This document shows positions 1 through 7,732 of a DNA stretch of 22,820 nt, piece after piece. The DNA is from JBGTLU01 sp041743935 (lineage in GTDB: Bacteria > Bacteroidota > Bacteroidia > Sphingobacteriales > Sphingobacteriaceae), in assembly GCA_041743935.1 (NCBI GenBank), contig JBGTLU010000051.1, positions 1 to 22,820 of the forward strand. Direction: 5' to 3'. Each line of letters starts with the position of its first letter. Within the stretch, counting starts at the first letter, position 1. Both the position numbers and the translations under genes were made by a program. The notes beneath the pieces were generated by a model. That model was not told the origin of the DNA, did not search any database, and saw nothing but the letters and a program-made list of their open reading frames with translations.

Positions 1-98
1 CCTAATATGCCACAATAAAAATCCAAAGATTTCTCCAAATCACTTACTTTTAAATGTACATGACCAATGCTGGTTTGTGGCGGTATTTTATAGTCCAT
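1..98 (-). CDS. VOC-fold (glyoxalase/dioxygenase superfamily) protein, N-terminal fragment
   Basis: Reading the minus strand from an ATG at 98-96 gives 32 codons that run off the left edge. The translation contains the stretch IGHVHLKVSDLEKSLDFY, the classic first beta-alpha unit of the vicinal oxygen chelate fold. In that fold the His in GHVHL (residue 13 here) is usually the first metal ligand, and the D-L-E-K-S-L-D-F-Y helix follows it. Members include glyoxalase I, extradiol dioxygenases and fosfomycin-resistance proteins; the visible part cannot separate them. The gene lies 41 nt downstream of pyruvate kinase on the same strand and may be its last operon member. The family call is fairly safe; the specific activity is unknown. 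Confidence 0.75.
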   Translation of the reverse strand, partial: MDYKIPPQTSIGHVHLKVSDLEKSLDFYCGIL

Positions 99-139
99 GT
101 TAATTTTTTAACGGCATATCTCTTCAAAAAGCCTATGCA

Positions 140-1573
140 TCATTCTACCAAACTCACTTTAAGCATGTTTGTTTTCCCTTTTTTCTCAATGGGTATGGCT
201 GCGGTGTTTATTATTACATCGCCCGGCGAAACCAAACTTTCGGCTTTTAAAACCCGATTTACTTCACTAATGGTTTTATCAGTGCTTTCAAACTTGTCAT
301 AAAAAAACCCTCTCACTCCCCAGATTAAACTCAGGGTATTTAAAAGCGATTTGTTACTGGTAAACGTGTAGGTTTTGGCTCTAGGTCGATGGGAAGAAAT
401 TTGAAAGGCAGTGTAGCCAGATGAAGTCATGGTTACAATGGCTTTTGCATTGGTTTGCTCTGCCAATAAACAGGCGGTATAACAAATATTATCCGATAAA
501 AAGTTATTGGATTTTGGGTCGATATTAGTTTCGTTTTTATATAGATAGATACTTTCTTCCACCTTAGAAACAATTTTTTGCATGGTCTCTATCACAATCA
601 CTGGAAATTCACCTACTGATGTTTCGCCACTAACCATTACAGCATCGGCACCATCTAAAACAGAGTTGGCCACATCGTTCGCTTCTGCACGTGTTGGGCG
701 AGGGGTGGTAATCATGCTTTCTAGCATTTGTGTGGCTATGATTACCGGTTTGGCCTGACTGGTACATTTCTTAACAATTTGTTTTTGCAAAACAGGTACT
801 TCTTCCATTGGCATTTCCACTCCTAAATCGCCTCTGGCAACCATTATTCCATCGGTGGCTTCGATGATAGAATCGATGTTTTTAATGGCTTCGGGTTTTT
901 CTATTTTAGCAATAACCCGTGCACTTTTACCACTTTGGCTAATCAATCGTTTAAGTTCTATAATGTCTTCGGCTTTTCGTACAAACGACAGTGCAACCCA
1001 TTCTACATTTTGTTGTAAAGCAAATTCTAAATCGCTTAAATCTTTATCCGTAATGCTAGAAACGCTTACTTTAGTGTGTGGTAAATTTACTCCTTTGTTA
1101 GAGCTTAGTACACCACCATGAATCACCTCGGCAATGCAGGTATCTTTTTTTGTGGTTTCTACTATTTTTAATTGAAGTTTCCCGTCGTCTAATAAAATTA
1201 TTTCGCCAATGCTAACGTCTTTGGCCAGATTAGCGTAGCTGATAAATAATAATTGGTTGGTGCTAACTACCGGTTGGTTGGTAATGGTAATTTTTTGTCC
1301 GGTAAGCAATTCGATGTGATTATTCTCTACCTCGCCGATACGTATTTTCGGGCCTTGTAAATCGGCAATAATGCCCACGTGTTTCTTATATTTTTCGTTA
1401 ATAGCTCTGACATTTTTTATGATTTCGGCATGTTGTTCGTGGGTGCCATGCGAAAAGTTTATCCGGCAAACATCTACTCCTGCACGTATCATATCTATCA
1501 ATACCTGTATATCTTTAGTAGCCGGCCCCATGGTAGCTACAATTTTAGTACGGTTATAAATAGTGTTGCTCAT
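140..1573 (-). CDS. pyk: pyruvate kinase
   Basis: Converts phosphoenolpyruvate and ADP to pyruvate and ATP, the last step of glycolysis, in the cytoplasm. The 477 residues are full length for bacterial pyruvate kinase. Visible motifs are the N-terminal TKIVATMGPAT, the substrate loop CRINFSHG (36-43), DLQGPKIR (71-78), IAKIEKPEAI with catalytic Lys223 and metal ligand Glu225, and DGIMVARGDLGVE with Asp249. The long signature around ATQMLESMITTPRPTRAEAN follows, then a C-terminal allosteric-type domain. Leu72, Gln73, Lys76 and Ile79 match the residue set known for potassium-independent pyruvate kinases, where potassium-dependent enzymes carry Glu in place of Lys76. The ATG start at 1573 gives a normal N-terminus. 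The gene follows the IPExxxVDY gene on the same strand and is probably co-transcribed with it. Confidence 0.97.
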   Translation of the reverse strand: MSNTIYNRTKIVATMGPATKDIQVLIDMIRAGVDVCRINFSHGTHEQHAEIIKNVRAINEKYKKHVGIIADLQGPKIRIGEVENNHIELLTGQKITITNQPVVSTNQLLFISYANLAKDVSIGEIILLDDGKLQLKIVETTKKDTCIAEVIHGGVLSSNKGVNLPHTKVSVSSITDKDLSDLEFALQQNVEWVALSFVRKAEDIIELKRLISQSGKSARVIAKIEKPEAIKNIDSIIEATDGIMVARGDLGVEMPMEEVPVLQKQIVKKCTSQAKPVIIATQMLESMITTPRPTRAEANDVANSVLDGADAVMVSGETSVGEFPVIVIETMQKIVSKVEESIYLYKNETNIDPKSNNFLSDNICYTACLLAEQTNAKAIVTMTSSGYTAFQISSHRPRAKTYTFTSNKSLLNTLSLIWGVRGFFYDKFESTDKTISEVNRVLKAESLVSPGDVIINTAAIPIEKKGKTNMLKVSLVE

Positions 1574-1621
1574 TTCTGTTCAAATTTAATAGCTTATTTT
1601 TTCCTTAATCTTAATCGAATG

Positions 1622-2035
1622 TTAAAATAGTAAGTTGATTTTAGATTTTAATGTATTTGGATTTATGGGCACAACCGCTTGTATTGCTGGGATTTTTCGC
1701 AATGCTAAAACAATCTTTTGCTCTTCACCAGTGGGTAGTTTATTTATTTTTAAAAAATAATCCACCTCCTTTTTCTCCGGGATTAAAAAACCCCCATCGC
1801 CCTTATTTGCTAATAAATGAAATTCTATCTCTCCCTCTTCCAAAAAACAATAAAAAGTTGAAAAATATATTTCCTCGTCGTTTTCGTTGGTTAATTGCAA
1901 ATCTTCTGACCGTATAAAATTCATAATCAGTGATTTGTTTAAATAAAAACAAAGCCGATAGTCTTTTAAAACACTGATAATACCTAATAAAGTAAAATCA
2001 AAATCATAATCTATACGTAAAATTTTTCTATTCAA
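1622..2035 (-). CDS. IPExxxVDY family protein
   Basis: A Bacteroidota family of unknown function named after a conserved motif, seen here as LIPEKKEVDYFLKI near the middle. The N-terminal ILRIDYDFDFTLLGI also fits the family. The frame is open from a GTG at 2068, giving 148 residues. However, a perfect TAnnTTTG -7 box covers 2068-2075, so transcription should begin near 2061, downstream of that GTG. The TTG at 2035 gives 137 residues beginning just before the conserved segment, so I chose it. In other Bacteroidota this gene is, as I recall, found near acpP-fabF-rnc and pyk; here it diverges from acpP and precedes pyk by about 48 nt. No enzymatic motif is visible. Confidence 0.82.
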   Translation of the reverse strand: MNRKILRIDYDFDFTLLGIISVLKDYRLCFYLNKSLIMNFIRSEDLQLTNENDEEIYFSTFYCFLEEGEIEFHLLANKGDGGFLIPEKKEVDYFLKINKLPTGEEQKIVLALRKIPAIQAVVPINPNTLKSKINLLF

Positions 2036-2067
2036 GGGCGGAAAGATATATATTCGTACTCGCTCCA

Positions 2068-2075
2068 CAAAGGTA
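2068..2075 (-). promoter_or_regulatory. -7 box (TAnnTTTG) for the IPExxxVDY-pyk operon
   Basis: The minus strand reads TACCTTTG, a perfect match to the Bacteroidota -7 consensus TAnnTTTG. No good -33 TTTG is seen at the expected distance, so strength is uncertain. Transcription would start near 2061 and leave about 25 nt before the TTG at 2035. The box decides the start choice for the gene it precedes. Confidence 0.55.
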
Positions 2076-2097
2076 GCGATACTATGCAGGTAAAAAA

Positions 2098-2129
2098 TTT
2101 GAATACTACGTTTTATTTATTTTTATTTG
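2098..2129 (+). promoter_or_regulatory. promoter for acpP-fabF
   Basis: TTTG at 2098-2101 is followed after 20 nt by TTTATTTG at 2122-2129, one mismatch from the Bacteroidota TAnnTTTG -7 box. The predicted transcription start lies near 2136, giving a leader of about 30 nt before acpP. It is back to back with the promoter of the IPExxxVDY-pyk operon in the same 130-nt gap. Confidence 0.5.
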
Positions 2130-2166
2130 CACAAATATTAAAATACACCCACTAAACAGAAACATT

Positions 2167-2403
2167 ATGTCTGACATTGCATCACGCGTTAAAGCAATCA
2201 TCGTTGAAAAATTAGGTGTTGACGAAAGCGAAGTTACTCCGGAAGCTAGCTTTACCAACGATTTAGGTGCCGATTCACTCGACACAGTTGAGCTAATCAT
2301 GGAATTTGAAAAGGAATTTGCTGTAGCAATCCCTGACGAGCAGGCAGAAACCATCGGTACTGTAGGACAAGCTATCGCTTACCTAGAGAAAAACGTAAAG
2401 TAA
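2167..2403 (+). CDS. acpP: acyl carrier protein
   Basis: Carries growing acyl chains as thioesters on a 4'-phosphopantetheine arm during type II fatty acid synthesis. The 78 acidic residues have the standard four-helix ACP length. The attachment site is in LGADSLDTVEL, with the modified serine at residue 37, followed by the recognition helix EFEKEFAVAIPDE. The ATG start follows an AT-rich leader. It lies 12 nt ahead of fabF, the usual acpP-fabF pairing, and the two are surely one transcript. Confidence 0.98.
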   Translation: MSDIASRVKAIIVEKLGVDESEVTPEASFTNDLGADSLDTVELIMEFEKEFAVAIPDEQAETIGTVGQAIAYLEKNVK

Positions 2404-2415
2404 TTTAACTACTCC

Positions 2416-3669
2416 ATGCAGTTAAAACGAGTTGTAGTTACAGGAATTGGTGCGCTTACCCCACTAGGTAATACCATCCCAGAGTATTGGGATGGCTTAG
2501 TTAATGGAGTAAGCGGTGCCGCTCCCATAACTCGTTTTGATGCCACGAACTTCAAAACACAGTTTGCCTGTGAGTTAAAGAACTTTGATCCCGGTTTATT
2601 TTTAGACCGAAAGGAGGTGCGAAAGCTCGATCCTTTTGTACATTATGCCATAGCTTCAACACATGAAGCGGTAACAAATGCACGTTTGGAGTTTGATAAA
2701 CTTAATCGCGAACGCATTGGGGTTATATGGGCATCTGGTATTGGTGGATTAGGCACTTTTCTGGAAGAAATTCGTAATTACGCATTAGGCGATGGTACGC
2801 CTAGGTTTAACCCGTTTTTTATCCCCAAAATGATCATTGATATTGCCGCAGGGCATTTATCCATGAAATACGGTTTACACGGACCAAACTACTCAACTGT
2901 ATCTGCATGTGCTTCGGCCAATAATGCATTAATAGATTCCTACAATCTGATACGTTTGGGCAAATGTGATTTGTTCATATCCGGTGGATCAGAAGCTATA
3001 ATTAATGAAGCCGGTATAGGCGGATTTAATGCTATGCATGCTTTATCCACTAGAAATGACGATCCGAAAACTGCATCACGTCCCTTTGATAAAGACAGAG
3101 ATGGCTTTGTTGCAGGAGAAGGTTCAGGAACTATTATTCTAGAAGAACTGGAACATGCCAAACGCAGAGGTGCAACCATACTAGCCGAAATGATTGGCGG
3201 TGGCATGAGTGCCGATGCAAATCATATTACTGCTCCACATCCAGATGGGTTAGGTGCAAATTTAGTGATGCGAAATGCTTTAGAAGATGCTGGAATAACG
3301 GTTGCAGATATTGATTACATTAACGTACACGGAACCTCTACTCCGCTCGGAGACATTAGTGAAATAAAAGCCATTACCAATTTATTTGGCGAAAGTGCTT
3401 ATCACTTAAACATAAGCTCTACCAAATCCATGACCGGACATTTATTGGGTGCTGCTGGTGCTGTAGAAGCCATAGCTTCTATCTTAGCAGTTCAACATGA
3501 TATTGTTCCTCCAACTATCAATCATTTTACAGATGATCCTGATTTCGATCCAAAATTAAACCTCACCTTTAATAAGGCTCAAAAACGAGAAGTTCGTGCC
3601 GCCTTGTCTAATACCTTTGGTTTTGGCGGTCATAATACTTCTGTTATTTTCAAAAAATATCAAGACTAA
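2416..3669 (+). CDS. fabF: beta-ketoacyl-ACP synthase II
   Basis: Condenses malonyl-ACP with acyl-ACP in fatty acid chain elongation. The 417 residues have normal FabF length. The thiolase-fold active site is complete: nucleophile Cys165 in STVSACASANNA, His305 in NVHGTSTPLGD, and Lys337 and His342 in STKSMTGHLLGAAG. The C-terminal NTFGFGGHN glycine-rich loop is also present. It starts at an ATG 12 nt after acpP and is followed by rnc, an order common in Bacteroidota. FabB is the only close alternative, and the acpP linkage favours FabF. Confidence 0.97.
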   Translation: MQLKRVVVTGIGALTPLGNTIPEYWDGLVNGVSGAAPITRFDATNFKTQFACELKNFDPGLFLDRKEVRKLDPFVHYAIASTHEAVTNARLEFDKLNRERIGVIWASGIGGLGTFLEEIRNYALGDGTPRFNPFFIPKMIIDIAAGHLSMKYGLHGPNYSTVSACASANNALIDSYNLIRLGKCDLFISGGSEAIINEAGIGGFNAMHALSTRNDDPKTASRPFDKDRDGFVAGEGSGTIILEELEHAKRRGATILAEMIGGGMSADANHITAPHPDGLGANLVMRNALEDAGITVADIDYINVHGTSTPLGDISEIKAITNLFGESAYHLNISSTKSMTGHLLGAAGAVEAIASILAVQHDIVPPTINHFTDDPDFDPKLNLTFNKAQKREVRAALSNTFGFGGHNTSVIFKKYQD

Positions 3670-3737
3670 TTTACTATGATTTTATCTCTGAATTGGTCAG
3701 TAAGCAACACGTATCTGAATCAATAAGAGTTAATCAA

Positions 3738-4469
3738 ATGCCGATAAACCGTTTATTTAAACTTTATTTATCGTCTGACAGAGAATATGCCAGAGCACTA
3801 ACCAATATATTGGGTTTTGTTCCCGTAAATATTCATTTGTATCGCTTAGCATTTAGGCACAAATCCGTAGCTCACGAAATTAAAACAGGAATTAAAAACA
3901 GCAACGAACGCTTAGAATTTTTGGGCGATTCTATACTTGGTGCGGTAGTTAGCGATTTTCTTTTCAAAAAATATCCCTACAGACCGGAAGGGTTTTTAAC
4001 CGAAATGCGCTCCAAATTGGTAAATAGGCAACACCTAAATCAGCTAGGGAAAAAACTTGGATTAGAGGGGATGATAGATTACGATGGAAAGGCAATGGGT
4101 GGTAACAATAAACAAGGCTCCATGTTGGGCGATGCATTTGAAGCTTTGGTTGGAGCAGTTTATTTAGATAAAGGATTTGATGTAACCTGTGATTTTTTGT
4201 TGAACAGAATCATTAAACAACACATTGATGTGGATGCTTTGGAGCTTACCGAAACCAACTTTAAAAGTAAATTAATAGAATGGTGCCAACGCCACGGAAA
4301 AGAAATATATTTTGAGCAAGTGCCAGAAACGGAGGCTTCGGGTCGGCAAAAACTATTTACGGTTAAAGTCATTATTGAAAATGAAATAATAGCTGAAGGA
4401 CAAGATTTTACAAAAAAGAATGCCGAAAAAATTGCTGCCGAACGCGCTTGTTCAGCATTAGCCATCTAA
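3738..4469 (+). CDS. rnc: ribonuclease III
   Basis: Endonuclease that cleaves double-stranded RNA in rRNA and mRNA processing. The RNase III domain carries the signature NERLEFLGDSILG and the second acidic motif GDAFEALVGAVYLDKG. A C-terminal double-stranded RNA-binding domain runs from about NFKSKLIEWCQ to the end, including KKNAEKIAAERAC. The frame is open from a TTG at 3693, but the first 15 residues from there do not look like family sequence. The ATG at 3738 begins MPINRLFKLYLS, a typical Bacteroidota N-terminus, and gives 243 residues. It lies about 70 nt after fabF and is probably in the same operon. Confidence 0.95.
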   Translation: MPINRLFKLYLSSDREYARALTNILGFVPVNIHLYRLAFRHKSVAHEIKTGIKNSNERLEFLGDSILGAVVSDFLFKKYPYRPEGFLTEMRSKLVNRQHLNQLGKKLGLEGMIDYDGKAMGGNNKQGSMLGDAFEALVGAVYLDKGFDVTCDFLLNRIIKQHIDVDALELTETNFKSKLIEWCQRHGKEIYFEQVPETEASGRQKLFTVKVIIENEIIAEGQDFTKKNAEKIAAERACSALAI

Positions 4470-4503
4470 TTTTTCTATTTTTACTACACCTAAAACCAAC
4501 AAT

Positions 4504-5265
4504 TTGCGAAATTTTGTAACCATACTCCACATTACTTGGGCTTTACTTGTCTTTTTTGTAATAATGATCCCTGTAATGATAATTATTCTCCTCATTTTCT
4601 TAGTTATTAGAGGCAAAAAAGCACTTGATTATAGTTTTGCTGTTATTCGTGTTTGGGCTTTATTGGTAACTCACCTTGGTATTTTTGTGTATTATAAAAT
4701 TCTGGACAAAGAAAAAGCTCCAAAAGGAAGGGCGTATGTTTATGTTTTAAATCATAGCTCTTGGTTAGATGCTATTGCATTAGTTTTCAGTATACGACAA
4801 TCGTTTAAAGCATTGGGAAAGATAGAAATGGTTAAAGTTCCGGGTTTTGGCGCTATTTACAAGCGAGTGGTAGTAATGATTGATAGAAAAAGTAAAGAAA
4901 GCCGAGAAAAATGTGTTGCCGTCCTACGAGAAGAATTGGCTCAAGGCATGTCTATTGTTATTTTACCAGAAGGCACCATGAATCGTACGAATTATCCGCT
5001 TAATGATTTTTATGATGGTGCTTTTCGCTTAGCTATTGAAACACATACCCCAATTGCTCCAATATGCATTTTAAACGCCCGAAAATTATTTCCCAGAGAA
5101 AACCCAATGGCGCTTAAACCCGGGTTAATAACAGCTAAATATTTGGACGTGGTAGAAACCAAAGGAATGACACTTGAAGACGTACCATTGCTAAAAGAAA
5201 AAGTGCATACGGCTATGTTTAATACCATAAGTGAGTTTAACAAAAATCGCGACTTGACTAATTAA
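4504..5265 (+). CDS. 1-acyl-sn-glycerol-3-phosphate acyltransferase (PlsC family)
   Basis: Transfers an acyl chain to lysophosphatidic acid or a similar lysolipid at the inner membrane during phospholipid synthesis. An N-terminal hydrophobic segment (about residues 6-35) anchors the protein. The acyltransferase motif I is NHSSWLD with His84 and Asp89 in HX4D spacing, and motif III is LPEGTMNR with PEGT at 155-158. The length of 253 residues is normal. The start is TTG at 4504, because the next in-frame ATG falls inside the membrane helix. It lies 34 nt after rnc. A role in lipid synthesis fits the acpP-fabF neighbourhood; the exact acceptor is inferred from the family. Confidence 0.9.
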   Translation: MRNFVTILHITWALLVFFVIMIPVMIIILLIFLVIRGKKALDYSFAVIRVWALLVTHLGIFVYYKILDKEKAPKGRAYVYVLNHSSWLDAIALVFSIRQSFKALGKIEMVKVPGFGAIYKRVVVMIDRKSKESREKCVAVLREELAQGMSIVILPEGTMNRTNYPLNDFYDGAFRLAIETHTPIAPICILNARKLFPRENPMALKPGLITAKYLDVVETKGMTLEDVPLLKEKVHTAMFNTISEFNKNRDLTN

Positions 5266-5331
5266 TTGGTTTAAATCCTTTCAAAATTCTGTTTTTTTGC
5301 ATCTTAAATATTACGGATATTCGCATCCGAT

Positions 5332-6237
5332 ATGTCGCGACAAGCACAAGTTCATTTAGCCTTATTTATGGTGACCCTAATTTATGGGGCAACATTTACC
5401 ATTGCAAAAGAAGTAATGCCAACCTACATTGGTCCTTTTGGTTTTATTGTAGTAAGGGTGTGGTCGGCATTGGCAATTATATGGTTAACGCATGCTATTT
5501 TTATAAAATCAGAAAAAATTGAGCGCAAAGATTTTCAGCGACTAGCACTTTGTGCCATTTTTGGAGTAGCCGTAAACATGCTGTTGTTTTTTAAAGGTTT
5601 ATCCATTACTACTCCAATTAGCAGTGCCATCATCATGGTAACAACGCCTCTTTTTGTTGCCATTTTTGCCTTTTGGCTACTAAAAGAAGAAATTACATTT
5701 AATAAAATTTTAGGGTTGATTTTAGGATTAACCGGAGCAGTTTTAATTCTTTTATATCCCAATTTTAAAATGTCAGGCTCAGGCTTTATGGGCGATTTTT
5801 ATGTGATGCTTAATGCCATCAGTTATTCCTATTATTTAATCATTGTAAAACCGCTTCTAACAAAATATCAACCTTTAACTGTATTAAAATGGTTGTTTTT
5901 AATTGGAGGCATTATGGTTTTGCCTTTCGGATTTACCGAACTACAAGCGGTAGATTGGGCAAATTTACCCGGTATAACCTGGGTAGCTATTGTATTTATA
6001 ATTATTGGCCCAACATATTTAGCCTATTTACTAAACGGATGGGCATTAAAATATGTTAACTCATCAGTAGTGGGGGCCTATGTCTATTTACAGCCAGTTT
6101 TGGCAACTCTCATTGCCATTGGTTTAGGAAAAGATAGTTTATCCATACCTAAAATTATTTTTACCTTATTAATATTCCTGGGAGTTTATTTAGTGAGCTT
6201 TAAAACACAAGCAATAAAATGGCCTAACAGCCGATAA
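5332..6237 (+). CDS. EamA-family (drug/metabolite transporter) membrane protein
   Basis: An inner-membrane permease of the drug/metabolite transporter superfamily, substrate unknown. The 301 residues form about ten hydrophobic helices in two EamA repeats. Typical features are the first helix FMVTLIYGATFTIAKE, the end of the first repeat near ITTPLFVAIFAFWLLKEE, and the second-repeat SSVVGAYVYLQPVLATL. The ATG at 5332 is preceded by an AT-rich gap of about 65 nt. Paralogues export amino acids, nucleosides or other metabolites, and nothing nearby indicates which. The family is clear and the function open. Confidence 0.9.
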   Translation: MSRQAQVHLALFMVTLIYGATFTIAKEVMPTYIGPFGFIVVRVWSALAIIWLTHAIFIKSEKIERKDFQRLALCAIFGVAVNMLLFFKGLSITTPISSAIIMVTTPLFVAIFAFWLLKEEITFNKILGLILGLTGAVLILLYPNFKMSGSGFMGDFYVMLNAISYSYYLIIVKPLLTKYQPLTVLKWLFLIGGIMVLPFGFTELQAVDWANLPGITWVAIVFIIIGPTYLAYLLNGWALKYVNSSVVGAYVYLQPVLATLIAIGLGKDSLSIPKIIFTLLIFLGVYLVSFKTQAIKWPNSR

Positions 6238-6242
6238 AATTT

Positions 6243-6250
6243 TATCTTTG
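6243..6250 (+). promoter_or_regulatory. -7 box (TATCTTTG) before yicC-gmk
   Basis: TATCTTTG is a perfect TAnnTTTG match and ends 20 nt before the yicC ATG, so the leader would be short. No TTTG is visible at the -33 spacing. It suggests that yicC-gmk have their own promoter downstream of the EamA gene. Confidence 0.45.
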
Positions 6251-6269
6251 GCATTCAATAAAGTGCAAA

Positions 6270-7142
6270 ATGATAAAATCTATGACGGGTTTTGGTACGG
6301 CTAATTACGATTCGCCACAAGCCAGAATCACGGTTGAAATAAAATCTTTAAACAGTAAATTTTTAGAGCTTTTTATAAAATTGCCTAAATCTCATGCCGA
6401 TAAAGAATTGTATTTACGTAATGAATGCAATAAGAGCATAGAAAGAGGAAAAGCTTCCATCAACATAAGCCTGGAAAAGAATACGGAAAATACTACAGCA
6501 AACATTAACACCAAATTGCTAAACCAATATTATGCCGAACTAAAAGCTGCTGCTGCAAATCTTGCTGAAACTCCTACTAATTTATTTCAATTGGCGTTGC
6601 AAATGCCTGAGGTTATATCACACCAAGAAACTACCGGTGATGAAGAAGAATGGAAATTAATTATGCAGGTTTATACTAAAGCCTTATCTCATTTTAATGC
6701 ATTTAGAGAACAAGAAGGTACTGAGTTAGAGAAAGATTTAAAAGTAAGAATAACAAATATCATCCATTATTTAGGAGAGGTAGAAAAAGTAGAACATAAG
6801 CGCTTACATTTAGTTAAAGAACGACTAAAAACCATGTTAATAGATGCTGTTGGTGCAGAAGCCGTAGATAATAACCGATTAGAGCAAGAATTAATCTATT
6901 ACATTGATAAATTAGATATCACCGAAGAAAAAGTTAGACTAAAATCACATGCCGAATATTTTTTAAGTAGTTTATCCGAACCCGAATCTAATGGTAAAAA
7001 ATTAGGATTTATTTGCCAAGAAATAGGAAGAGAAATTAATACCATGGGTGCAAAATCTAACGATGCCAGCATGCAAAAAGCAGTAGTTGGGATGAAAGAA
7101 GAATTAGAAAAAATAAAAGAACAACTGCTTAACGTATTGTAA
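6270..7142 (+). CDS. yicC: YicC-family endoribonuclease
   Basis: A conserved RNase of the YicC/YloC family. The protein opens with the hallmark MIKSMTGFG and ends with the DUF1732 domain, where EIGREINTMGAKSND is the strongly conserved C-terminal signature. The length of 290 residues is normal. The stop codon overlaps the gmk start by one base (TAATG), so the two are translationally coupled; yicC-gmk linkage is widespread in bacteria. The ATG at 6270 follows a clear -7 box. Family members in other bacteria have been shown to cleave RNA; the in vivo targets in this lineage are unknown. Confidence 0.95.
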   Translation: MIKSMTGFGTANYDSPQARITVEIKSLNSKFLELFIKLPKSHADKELYLRNECNKSIERGKASINISLEKNTENTTANINTKLLNQYYAELKAAAANLAETPTNLFQLALQMPEVISHQETTGDEEEWKLIMQVYTKALSHFNAFREQEGTELEKDLKVRITNIIHYLGEVEKVEHKRLHLVKERLKTMLIDAVGAEAVDNNRLEQELIYYIDKLDITEEKVRLKSHAEYFLSSLSEPESNGKKLGFICQEIGREINTMGAKSNDASMQKAVVGMKEELEKIKEQLLNVL

Positions 7143-7711
7143 TGAAACCAGGTAAACTCATCATATTTTCTGCCCCGTCCGGAGCGGGCAAAACCACCAT
7201 CGTAAGGCATTTATTGGGCAAATTTCCGGAGTTAGCATTTTCTATATCAGCAACTACTAGAGAAAAAAGAGGCACAGAAAAAGCAGGGAACGATTATTAT
7301 TTTATGACAAAAGAAGAATTCTTGCATCGTATTGCTAAAAAAGAATTTGTAGAGTTTGAAGAAGTGTACAACGGAACTTTTTACGGTACATTACGTGCAG
7401 AAATTGAACGAATTTGGGCCGAGGGAAAACACGTTATTTTTGATGTGGATGTAGAAGGCGGACTACACTTGAAACGCAAATACCCCGAGGAGGCTTTAGC
7501 TGTTTTTGTACAACCACCATCTTATGAAGTGTTGGTGGATAGATTAACCAACCGAAGTACCGAAAGCAAAGAAAAACTACAAGAAAGAATAATTAAAGCC
7601 AAACGCGAACTGGAATATGCCGATAAGTTCGACGTAATTTTATTAAACGACGATCTCGAAAATGCCTGCAATAAAGCCGAAAGATTAGTTGCCGATTTTT
7701 TAAAAAAGTAG
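7142..7711 (+). CDS. gmk: guanylate kinase
   Basis: Phosphorylates GMP to GDP with ATP in purine nucleotide synthesis and salvage. The 189 residues match the family length. The P-loop is SAPSGAGKTT with Lys17, the GMP-binding region includes SATTREKRGTE and the FEEVYNGTFYGT segment, and the Walker B-like strand is VIFDVDVEGG. The lid region follows around DRLTNRSTESKEK. The ATG overlaps the yicC stop codon. The gene ends convergently with the FAD oxidoreductase, with only about 21 nt between the stops and no obvious hairpin. Confidence 0.97.
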   Translation: MKPGKLIIFSAPSGAGKTTIVRHLLGKFPELAFSISATTREKRGTEKAGNDYYFMTKEEFLHRIAKKEFVEFEEVYNGTFYGTLRAEIERIWAEGKHVIFDVDVEGGLHLKRKYPEEALAVFVQPPSYEVLVDRLTNRSTESKEKLQERIIKAKRELEYADKFDVILLNDDLENACNKAERLVADFLKK

Positions 7712-7732
7712 TTACAGCATATTTATACCCAT

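Noticed and set aside
54..302. Plus-strand open frame of 82 codons at the left end
   Set aside because: It runs antisense to the pyruvate kinase C-terminus and the VOC fragment, both of which have recognisable family sequence. Its own translation shows no motif.
4160..4465. Minus-strand 101-codon open frame inside rnc
   Set aside because: It is antisense to the double-stranded RNA-binding domain of RNase III and has no promoter or family similarity.
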